NCBI GenBank assembly: GCA_947095585.1
Contig: OX352762.1
Span: 119,442,930 to 119,506,929, forward strand
DNA length: 64,000 bases
DNA from: Nephrocerus scutellatus
Taxonomy: Eukaryota > Arthropoda > Insecta > Diptera > Pipunculidae
Reading direction: 5' to 3'
Each line of letters starts with the position of its first letter. Position 1 is the stretch's first letter. The position numbers and the translations under genes were made by a program. The notes below the pieces were generated by a model. That model did no database searches. It had not been told where the DNA came from and saw only the letters and a program-made list of their open reading frames with translations. This document shows positions 55,094 to 64,000 of the stretch, in pieces.

Positions 55094-56125
55094 CCTTGTA
55101 GATAGTAGCCAGATCAGAGGGAGTGAAATATTTCTTGCACCTGGCTAGAAAACCTAAACATTTCGCAGCTTTTTTTGCGACGGTAAATATGTGGTCTTTC
55201 CAACGAAGCTTGTTGTTAACGCACATACTGAGAATTGCGAGATTTTCAGTTGGATAATGGTATAAGATTTATGATTCCCTTAGACGACAGGAGACAGCAT
55301 TTGGTTTTGGAAGCGTTCAATTTTACTCGATAAAATTCTACCTATTGCATTATGTTGCTAGGTCAGAATTTAAAGCGCTTAGCATACGAAGTTGTTTTAG
55401 TTCCACATGAGAAGTGCAGGGACGTTCCTTAAACTTTTATTATAAGCTAAGAGTGCTATCGTCAGCGAAAGAGTGAATTGGATTAGAAGTAACAGATAAG
55501 AGATCATTAACAAAAATGAGGAATAGTGTCGGTGACAAAACAGAGCCCTGGGCAGCATTTTAATAATGAACTTTAGACTTGAAACAGTCCAATACAACTT
55601 GAATTGAGCGGTCCAAAAGATAGCTTCTAATCCAGTGAAGCACTTTATCATCTACTCCATAAGCATGCATTTTAGACTAAAGAGCTTAATGCCAAACTCT
55701 GTCAAATGCCTTAGAAATATCGTGTGCAACAGCTTTGATGTCCCTAAATTGATGCAAAGACCGGTTCCACTGTTCGGTGAAATATACCATCAAATCACCA
55801 GTAGAACGTTGCACACGGTCACTAAATATTTCGTTGTTTTCAAGACATATCTAGAGCTGAAAGTTGATCAGCTTTTCCATCACCTTGGAAAGAATGAATG
55901 TAAGTGCTATGGGTCGATACGTAGAAGGAGACGACGGCTCGCTTCTTTTGGGTATGGGCTGGACAAAGACTGTTTTCCAACTTCTCGGGAAGAGTCCAGA
56001 AGAATGGGATAGATGGAAAAGCTTACGCAATGGTAATGCCAGCTTGGAAGAACACCTCTTCAGAGCCATCTGGCTCAGCGGATTTTTGAGTGTTGAAGGG
56101 TTAAGAGTGTACATACAATATGTTT
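55094..56125 (-). mobile_element. LINE-K fragment, RT domain
   Basis: From 56114: KRCSSKLALPLRKLFHLSHS, then GLFPRSWKTVFVQPIPKRSE and YRPIALTFILSKVMEKLINF (RT fingers). It continues in other frames with a degenerate FDRVWH block (55690), SIQVVLDCFKSKVHY (55590) and FADDSTLS (55460). It ends with KLRWKDHIFTVAKKAAKCLG and FLARCKKYFTPSDLATIYKA (55200-55095). Colinear with the copy at 7511-9595. Confidence 0.85.
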
Positions 56126-56362
56126 AACAATCATGCCATACTTTAAGGACTGTGAGTCTGTATGTAGTTCTGCTTTACTCTTTGAACCACAAAAGCAGGC
56201 AGTGCTTCCCATGTGTTTGTATTTTTTATATTATTTATTTATAGTGGACTACTTTTAGGCGCATATTTTGGTTATTAGAGAATTACATGAAAAATTGTTA
56301 TGAGATTTTTTTTTTCAACCCAATATTATGGCTTTAATTCAGTCGAAGTTTAAATATTTATA

Positions 56363-56606
56363 GGCCCTTTCCAAAAAGAAGACCTTTTTCTGACTTATTA
56401 GCTTTTTTCCGCCATCTTAATTAGATTTAGGCGGAAGAGAGAGATAAAAAATATGTCACCTCATGAGGAGACTTATTTGAATAAGAAAGGTTTTACAAAT
56501 AAGTCTTCGTTTCGGAAAGGGCATTATGATGTTTTGTTGTTGGAATCAATTCGGATATGACGTTTTTAGGGTGGTTTTAATGAGTCAATAAGTCGGAAAG
56601 GGCCAA
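56363..56606. mobile_element. Candidate small TIR element
   Basis: GGCCCTTTCC at 56363 and GGAAAGGGCC at the right end are inverted, and GACTTATT/AATAAGTC blocks lie just inside, with a 19-bp extra insert on the left arm. An internal CGGAAAGGGC copy lies at 56513. No clear target duplication. Confidence 0.5.
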
Positions 56607-56609
56607 CGA

Positions 56610-58140
56610 GTCACTTTAAAATAAAAGTCCCTAATATATGTATATATCTTTACGGATAAAAGTACAGATTTAAAAATTAAGTTGAAATTTTAAAATTCAT
56701 CACAATATCTTGAATTTATTGTAACGGAATAAACGCCGACTGTTCCGTCAGATTTGTGCCTAAAAATGTATGCTTTTTTTCTAAAATACAAGAATATTTC
56801 AAAGTTTCACTTGGTTTTTTTTTGTAAAATACAAAAATTTCTTTCTGTGCACTGAAAATGATATTCACATCTGGCTGTCAACTCATTCAAATCTACGTAT
56901 TAGTGTCAGACATCGGCTGTGAGCTAAAATTTAGAATTATACTTTGAATGAGTGACAGGAATGACATTTAAATGAAAATGTAAAATATGGAATATTTATT
57001 AGGTTGTCAAAAATTCGGAAAATTCATGTCTCTGGAAATTTGCAACTTTACGATTTACAGAAGCATCTTACAAAATACCTTGCCTATAGCATTAATAGAT
57101 ATATTTTAAGGAGTAAAATTAAATGTTTAGCACAATGTTAAAGAGCTAATATCTATGCGTAATGACGTCTTTTTGATTTACATATATATATATGAATTCA
57201 AGAACCGTTCCAATCTCGCAACGATTCTTATATGCGAAAGGGCGTTTCGAAGTGTCGTGAGGAGTCCCCTTAAACCACATATGTACCTTTAGTTGCTTCT
57301 CACATAAAGCAACTGCAGAGAATTTACACAGTTTGTTATGACTTGAAACGTACGTATTTCACGGCATGTGTTGGAATTGAATACGTAAACATGAAACCAA
57401 CGGCATTCCCACATTCATTTCAAATTCATTCAGATGATGGGTGAAAAGCATGAAAGGGTCAGGATGAAAAGAACACCTGTGCAAGGACGTTTATGCATGA
57501 CAGAAGGATAGAGATGAACGTGATGAATGGAAATGACAGATAAGCAAATGTGAATAGAATTATTCATACAAATATTTTGAAATGGTATTAGTGTGTTTGT
57601 GCGGTTCAGGCAGCCATACATAACACATATATGGTAACACGAAATTTCTATTTGCATTGATAACAAATCCTTGGAAATTTTTGGTGAAAGAACTTTGATT
57701 TTTGCAACAACAGAAATTTCAGTTATATTCTCTGTTACGTTTATCAGGAAAATTTCTGGTTTCTGGAAACAAACGTTTTTTATTAGAGTTTCACTTAGGG
57801 TGATAATTCCAATGAGAATTGCCTGTGGAATGAGCTTTTAGAGCTCGCTAAAAATGATAATTTATACGAGATTTGCCTGTGGAATGACAATCACAACTTT
57901 TTATAGACTTCTTTTCAAGGTCCGCAAAAGTAATGGGACTATAGAGTCGTTATATGCGCAGTAAAGAGCAGTCTGTTGAGCTGTGGTTGTGTAATAAAAA
58001 AGTTCATAGAATCCGATTTGAAAACGATGCGATAATAACTAAAAGCCAAAGCAGCGTAAAAAATCAACTTGAAATGAGTGCAGGAAGGTTCAGTCTTATC
58101 ACAGCTAATACGTTATTGCTTGATATTTTAAGGAATGAGA
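56610..58140. other. Sequence without recognised features
   Basis: AT-rich; only short ORFs. No transposon motif recognised. Confidence 0.5.
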
Positions 58141-58620
58141 AAAATACAGAAAGTATCAGACGCGCCACACGCGCGTCAAAAGCGGAATATCAAAATGAGC
58201 CTCCGATATTGAGGCGCTCATAAAATTTCTGCCCTCTAGGTCGTGCGAAATGTGGTTAAAAAAGACCTCAAAAAACGAGAAAAGGGCGCGATTTCAAACC
58301 ATCACACGTCGTTCTACACGAGAAACGTAACACGCGTCATAAAATATAAAAAATCAAAAAACTATATTGGACTTAGATACTCATAAAATTTCATCTCTCT
58401 TGGAGAAATCAAAAAAAATTGTTCAACGCGCGACAAACGCGACACGTGGCACGCGTCATTCTCATAATATAAAGAACGATATTCAAAGCTTAGAACTCAC
58501 AAAATGTCAGCTCTTATGTCGTGTGGAAGTTGATTAAAAAGGAACTCAAATAAGAAAAAATTTCCCCAAAACACGCGACACACGCGTCACACGCGACACA
58601 AAATTATACACGATTACAGT
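58140..58620 (+). repeat. Degenerate tandem repeat rich in ACGCGTCA motifs
   Basis: CTCATAAAATTTCTGCCCTC (58216), CTCATAAAATTTCATCTCTC (58378) and CTCACAAAATGTCAGCTCTT (58496) mark unequal units of about 120-160 bp, each followed by stretches with CGCGACA, ACGCGTCA and ACACGCG. Locally GC/CpG-rich in an AT-rich setting. Confidence 0.7.
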
Positions 58621-59178
58621 TATCGTGTAACAATTTTGACACAGCCTGTAGGATATTCCATACATTCTAGACAGTTAACATATTTGACAAAGCAATCTGT
58701 AACAACTTCGCCCCGAATTGATAAAATAAAATATAAAAAAAAAATACTTCATATAATAACCAACAAAGAGTTAGTAACAACTGTAAGTCATAACTAATGT
58801 AATTTTTGGCTGTTGCGTCTTCCGGTCAGTCAACCAGAAGAAATGTTGCCTGTCTTCAGTTTTGACCAACCAACAGCCAGCAGGTCACACTCTCAGTTTT
58901 GAGTGATGTCGATCAAAACTGACAGTCACGTCCGATAGTCAGTAAATAACTTAACCCTACTATGAATTTGTAGTTATATAACTCGCACTATGGTTTTCCA
59001 AAACAAAATTCTTGTACTGATAAAATTTTGGCAAAGCATGCAGTCAAGCATCGTTCGCCTCCCAGATAATAATGCGAGTACGACATGTGAAGAAATTCTC
59101 CTACATTCAAAGTATTCGGAAACTGATTGTCTTTAAGTTAATTTTCTGTATTCACCACCACCACCACTACTATGGTTG
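58621..59178. other. Sequence without recognised features
   Basis: Contains a GTCAGT/ACTGAC-rich patch near 58830-58940 but no supported gene. Confidence 0.5.
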
Positions 59179-59179
59179 G

Positions 59180-59248
59180 CGAATCGAACGTTCGACTTAG
59201 TCTCTTAATATTTTCAATTTGTAGAGACTAAGTCGAACGTTTGACTCG
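59180..59248. repeat. Hairpin with 26-bp arms
   Basis: Left arm at 59180-59205 (core GAACGTTCGACTTAGTCTCT) pairs with 59223-59248 (core AGAGACTAAGTCGAACGTTT) around a 17-base loop, with two or three mismatches. The left arm also contains the palindrome CGAACGTTCG. No neighbouring gene explains it. Confidence 0.8.
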
Positions 59249-59527
59249 CTACCCAAAATAGGGATGTAGGTAGGTAGGTAGATAGAGTGGTGGACCGCGT
59301 TATACTTTCGAGGTCCTAAATTAGCGCTAGTGTACGCCATTTTGATGCCACAAATCACGAGTGACCTAGCCTTGATATTTCAGGGGTTTAAATCCGCCTG
59401 TAGCGTTCAGATACGAGATCAACTCGATGAGCTGAGAGCCCTTTTAAGTTTACCTTAAATGCGGTGTCTTGTCCCTTTTAGGGCTGGACAACTGCAGATG
59501 AAGTGTATAAGAGCTTCTTTCTCATTT

Positions 59528-59776
59528 TTATCTTTGCAACTTCTGCAGAATGTGTTGTGCGGTATACCCAACTTAGCAGCATGGCTGCACTGGCTAGTGA
59601 CCCGTGATTTTTATCTTTGCAACTTCTGCAGAAGTTGTTGTGCCGTATATCCAACATAGCAGCATGGCTGCACTGGCTAGTGACCCTTGATTTTTATCTT
59701 TGCAACTTCTGCAGAAGGTGTTGTGCGGTATACCCAACTTAGCAGCATGGCTACACTGGCTAGTGGTCCGTGATGA
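59528..59776 (-). repeat. Exact-period 83-bp triplication inside the LINE-T tail
   Basis: TTATCTTTGCAACTTCTGCA begins at 59528, 59611 and 59694, giving three 83-bp units with few differences. Each carries the CRSCKDK finger half. As 83 is not a multiple of three, each added unit shifts frame. Confidence 0.9.
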
Positions 59777-59879
59777 TAGTCACAACCACGACTCTGACAA
59801 TATCGTTCCGGGTTCTATATAACAACTATGTGGTTTTCCTTTTGCTGTAGTCATATCAATCTTGATATTGGCCATTTAA

Positions 59880-60180
59880 CTACCATGTTTTTACAAAAAG
59901 TGTTGTCCATCGTTGTACATGCATATAAAATTTGAAGAAAATCGGGTAAATCTCTTCAAAACTTTTACAAAATGTGTTGTCAATCGGAGATACACATGGG
60001 TATAAAATTAAAAAAAAAAACGGATAATTTTTTATTAAAATTTGTATGGGTGCCCCCCGACCCCGATGCCCAAGGTGCCCCAAATTTTAATAGAAATTAT
60101 TGTCATCGGAAATACATATGTGTGCAAAGTTTGAATAAAATCGGACTTTAGGAAGTGTGTTAAAAATTGATCACAAGATT
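59880..60180 (-). repeat. Interspersed repeat, inverted, two to three units
   Basis: GTGTTGTCAATCGGAGATAC and TTGTCATCGGAAATACATAT are the inverse of the unit at 50836. Located between the RNase H and finger parts of LINE-T. Confidence 0.7.
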
Positions 60181-60769
60181 CTGCCCACCAGCCAGCCAGT
60201 CAGCCAGCCACGGGCACGAGAAGTTTATATAGAGAATTTAAAAAGGAAAGAATTTGTTACTTGACTGGTAACCCTCTCCACAGAACAGGTGTCCAGGGTG
60301 ACGCTCATCTTAGCCAGTGCGTCCGCTCTCTCATTGCCCTCTTTATGCAAGCATCCCTAATTCCTAGAATCTCTGCCTGAAAGGTACTAGCTGAACATTA
60401 ACAGAGTTAGATCATCCGCGAAGATACCTGCTCCGACTCCGTACTTCATCTTGGATCCGTGAGTGAAAGGAAATTCGATCTTAAACGAGGAGTTGAAGCT
60501 AAATTTAGGGATGCAGTGAGTGAGTGAGTAGTGTGTAGATCATGGTATTAGCTTCCTGTCCAAGATTACTCCGAGATATTTGAAGCTGGGGGTAAGGCTC
60601 AGACTTTTCCCATTGGGTTTTGGAATGATAAAGGCCGGTATATCGGAGTTAGTGGTGAACAATACCATTTCAGTCTTCCCACAGTTGACTCCAAAGCTAC
60701 AGCTTGTTGCCCAGAAGCTGACTTTACTCAGGACCCTTTTCATAACTTCCCTGTTCAAAAATAGGTTTC

Positions 60770-61555
60770 TACATAAGAAATATATCTTTTTATTACCGAA
60801 TTATTGCGTTTTTTTATTTACTAGCATTTGCAAGCATAAAATCATATTATAAAGAATTATGCCATAAATCTTTAAAAAAATGCCCAATTATAAAGAAATT
60901 ATCCAATATTAAAAAAAAGTTATCTCTTATGTTTGGAAAGTATTACTTAACGACTCTGGAAGAAATTAATTGGGGTAATTAAGAGAGTAATCGAATAAAA
61001 GCGCTTAAGAATTCAGCCGAATGCGAACAAAACGAATGTTTTACTTTTAATTGCTTCCAAATGGACCAGGTGAAGTTCCGTATTCAATTAATTTTAATTT
61101 TCGGCCCATTTAGAGGATAAATTCCGCTTTTATTTTTGGTAAACCCAATCACGATGCATGGATACCACTAAACGATAAGGAGAAGTAAGCAACGTAGAAC
61201 CTGTGTTAATGTGTGTTTTGTTAATGAGATTTTTTTTTTGTTTTTGGGAATTGCATTTTATGTTCATCCTTGGGTTGCAGATTATCCTGAGACTCAGCCT
61301 AATAAGTTATTGTCCACGTACCCTTGGAAATAATCGCTAATAAATCGAACGAAACAAACATCGGGGCAGCAAGACATCTGTACCTGCACATAAATTACAG
61401 CAGAACAATTAAAAGGTTTGCGGTTACATTTCAGAAAAATCAAAACGTTTTTCATTAAGAGCATTAATTTTTTTTAAACAAAACGGCTTGTGTTTGAGAT
61501 ATTAATTTATTTCGGTTTAAATGACAGCTGATGCCATTAATTATAGAACAAAGAA
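60770..61555. other. Sequence without recognised features
   Basis: AT-rich; no gene, repeat or RNA recognised. Confidence 0.5.
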
Positions 61556-61559
61556 CAAA

Positions 61560-62060
61560 ACATTATTCAAATATCCTCCATGGAAACGCCTGCTCGAGTG
61601 AATGCGTGTCTATCACGCATAAGTAGGGCAGTATGGCGGCAATTACCCATTCGATTTTGGTCCTGAGATCTTCTAAAGTCTCTTGCTTATAAGCATAGAC
61701 TTGACATAGACCCAAAAAAGAGGCTTTAAATCACACACGAATGATGTTGACTGGGGCATCTGTAGAGAGAACACCATCAACTAATTTCGACTTCAATAAC
61801 TCGTTTTTAGTCCAGCTCTGTGCATTCTGGCGCCCTCTTTTTTAAGCCAGATCAACCTCTTCCAATTTATCCCAAAAATAGCCCTTCAACATGGTCGAGT
61901 AGTGACCTCCATTAACTGTGACTGCATTGCCAGCATCATTGAAGGTGAACTATGACCTCATACAGAATGAAAACTGCACTAAATAGTAAATATTTTATGG
62001 TTCGGGCATGGTTTCGGGTTGCTGACTAGACCAAATAGGACAATTTTAACTAACCCGCTT
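61560..62060 (-). pseudogene. Tc1/mariner-type transposase remnant
   Basis: In shifting frames the minus strand reads FNDAGNAVTVNGGHYSTMLK, then NELLKSKLVDGVLSTDAPVN and FWVYVKSMLISKRL with later QNRMGNCRHTALLMRDRH. AVTVNGxxYxxML and LWGxVKxxxYxxKP-like blocks are typical of a Tc1/mariner-related transposase C-terminal half. The Asp-bearing centre is largely missing. Confidence 0.6.
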
Positions 62061-62154
62061 TATCCCATGCCGGTGCCTGTCATTGTAACAAGTTACTTCA
62101 GTGATTTTTTGTACTTTTGATTTTACGAATTGCATTCTTTACTGATGGCGGTCA

Positions 62155-62700
62155 GTCATCAGCAGAGTAGGGCGAATAACACAGAATACTTCAGAAATGC
62201 ATGGGGCCAAAACTATCTCTGACTGGTGGAAGAGCGGTCATAACCTTCACGTGGTGGCCGCTGGTAATTTTGCCCCAGTACAGGAAAAGCGAAATGATCG
62301 GGCTAGTCCCTTCAAAGTAAGGTTGGCGCGAGATCAATAACCTCGCCCGTAAAAAAACCATATTACGGAACCCCAAATCAACCTCGGATATACTGACGAA
62401 CGATTTTTAAAAAATTCTCATGAAACGTACGCTCACTGTAGCAGCCGATAACAGGATAGAACCAAAAACACGCGCACCGTTGGTTAAAGCCAACAAAGCC
62501 TAATATACTCTGTCAAGACACTTAAAATCCAGGAACTTAACCATAACATCCAAGCTGCTGGTTTATAAGACAATGGTCATACCAGTACTTACATATGGAT
62601 CCGAGACTTGGGTGCTTAGCAACAAGCATTCTGACCTCATAGCCGCATTCGAGAGAAAAGTCTTACGGATAAATGTTGAATTTTGGAGGCATTTTCGGGT
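62155..62700 (+). mobile_element. Internally deleted LINE-E: 5' end joined to C-terminus
   Basis: Starts with CATCAGCAGAGTAGGGCGAA as at 13675 and follows the 5' region shared with 40190-39900 (CACGTGGTGGCCGCTGGTAA). At GAAACGTACGCTCACTGTA (62425-62443, start of the endonuclease) it passes directly into GCAGCCGATAACAGGATAGA, the C-terminal region (MVIPVLTYGSETWVLSNKHS). The endonuclease and RT are gone. Confidence 0.85.
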
Positions 62701-62754
62701 TCTTTTGAGGGTTTTTCTGATGGTATTGTGTTGTCTAAATCGAAAGGGACCTAC

Positions 62755-62936
62755 AGTGTAATGCCGTATCCGAATGTCAAATTGATAAGCTTACTGTGAC
62801 AGGCTGTTACTCTCGGACGTTTGTCAGACATTTACGAGAGGTGGGACACCGTGAAGAGTACTTTTGATGTTACCAAGATTCGTGCCACGATCCTCCTGTT
62901 AAGCAGCCATGCACATATCCACTGAGCCACGGCACC
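62755..62936 (-). mobile_element. SINE copy
   Basis: The reverse complement begins GGTGCCGTGGCTCAGTGGAT (A-box head), followed by GTGCATGGCTGCTTAACAGG, GGCACGAATC (B-box-like), CACGGTGTCCCACCTCTCG and CATTACACTGTAGGTCCCTT. Same family as 14518-14772; it lies at the end of the LINE-E copy. Confidence 0.78.
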
Positions 62937-62949
62937 AACATTTACTTTA

Positions 62950-64000
62950 CTGAGGATAGGACAAGTCCGTTGCCTCACACCGTCCTCCTTTACCAGGGCT
63001 TGGGACCGGCATGCTACTTTCGTAACAAGGCGGAGTTCTGTACATAGTCAACAAGATTTATTGTAGGAATTTTGTTATCAGCAAATGTTTGTCCGTATGT
63101 TACACTGTCTTATCAACCTTCTTGATTATTTTAATTGTGGTTATTATTATAATTTGTAATATGTATTCTTCAGTAATGCAAACTCTTGACAATGTTTGCC
63201 ATGGACTCAGGTCATTTGTGCAAATGCGGTTTCTCTGTTATATGTTGCTTATATCGTCTAATTCGTTTTGTTGATTACTTTTTGCAGTTCTGATGAATAA
63301 TTTTTTTCTTTTACAATTACCGGAGGGGAAAGAAGAAACCAAAATTTCAAATTATTAATTGTTTTTCAAAATAGCTGAACCGAAGCAATCTCAAAAGCAA
63401 AGTTTACTTGTGCATCGACCACTGCAACCTTCTCGCACTTTATTCTTGCATACTTTTAACAAAAGTATACGGATCCTCATTGGTTCAATAAATAGAAAAG
63501 AATTTTATCACTTTTCTCACATGTGTAAAAATCCGACGATGAATTTAGACCTTGTCTATTGTCCGTAAAGAAAGTTAAGCCCAATGACCAATCTGGGTAA
63601 CCACTTTCGAATATGTAAATGTGCTACTTTTGGTAAATTATACAAAGAAACCGTTTACGGATCAGTAAAGGCACAATATGAAAAGCAAAATATCTAATAA
63701 CACTTTAAGGTTTTCATGCAAATTCAATTACATATTGATGATGATGATTGTTAATGCTTTAAAGTCTGTCTCATCCTCATTTTGACATCCCACCAATCAT
63801 TTATCGAAAACTTCAGAACAACTTTTTAAAATTATCGCCAACTTTGTATAATCTCAAACTGAATAAAATAATCCCACATTTAACACACGAAAGAGCATTT
63901 TAAATAAAAATGAAAAGAAAAAAGTCAATTAGGGGAGAACAAAGTCACAAAAAAGCCACAAAAGTTGGAAAAAGTTTCAATGTTCTGCTGGTGATGGCTC
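62950..64000. other. Sequence without recognised features
   Basis: Right edge of the window. Short ORFs (63089-63274, 63359-63568) have no motif I recognise. Confidence 0.45.

Larger units (their letters stand above)
59360..60760 (-). mobile_element. LINE-T copy: RT end, RNase H and zinc-finger tail
   Basis: Minus strand, in order: RT thumb TEMVLFTTNSDIPAFIIPKP and SLSLTPSFKYLGVILDRKLI (60700-60545), RNase H THGSKMKYGVGAGIF (60460) with HKEGNERADALAKMSVTL (60345-60290), then the finger tail FCRSCKDKN...EALIHFICSCPALKGTR (59560-59460). The GNERAD-LA motif identifies a LINE-encoded RNase H. Stops and frameshifts occur, an interspersed repeat sits at 59880-60180 and the tail is internally triplicated. 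Confidence 0.82.

Noticed and set aside
1..64000. CRISPR arrays, operons, prokaryotic origins
   Set aside because: The spliced channel gene and the transposon content show a eukaryotic genome; no regular spacer-repeat array is present.

Overview
The window is AT-rich insect DNA, most likely from a brachyceran fly. A tephritid-like genome is my inference from the mix of transposons; no sequence search was possible. Its only host protein-coding gene that I can support is a minus-strand Elk-type (EAG family) voltage-gated potassium channel. Ten exons spread from about 42.4 kb down to 2.1 kb. All ten join in frame through GT-AG splice sites and give 513 codons: the start Met, PAS domain, S1 to S6, the SVGFGN filter and the start of the C-linker. 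The rest of the C-linker, the cyclic-nucleotide-binding homology domain and the C-terminus must lie to the left, outside the window.

The large Elk introns (up to about 11.5 kb) are filled with transposon debris. I use working names: LINE-E (APE-type endonuclease plus RT, at least nine fragments), LINE-K (at least seven fragments), LINE-F, LINE-J, LINE-R and LINE-T. A tRNA-derived SINE family, mariner/Tc1 transposase pseudogenes of several families, foldback elements and several tandem repeats are also present. Many are nested, and some target-site duplications are readable (7 bp for a LINE-E inside LINE-K, 13 bp for a SINE inside LINE-E).

Upstream of Elk exon 1 lies the most striking feature: a complete, apparently intact errantivirus (Ty3/gypsy class with env) of 6,811 bp at 43365-50175 on the minus strand. 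It has identical 350-bp LTRs, a tRNA-Ser-type primer-binding site, open gag, pol (reached by a -1 shift) and env frames, and a 4-bp CGCG target duplication. It has inserted inside an approximately 555-bp terminal-inverted-repeat element flanked by TTA (PIF/Harbinger-like MITE). The insertion looks very recent.

The right end (50.5-64 kb) is intergenic or upstream sequence with further LINE, mariner and repeat remnants and no recognised host gene. Small ORFs outside these features look like chance readings or transposon shadows.
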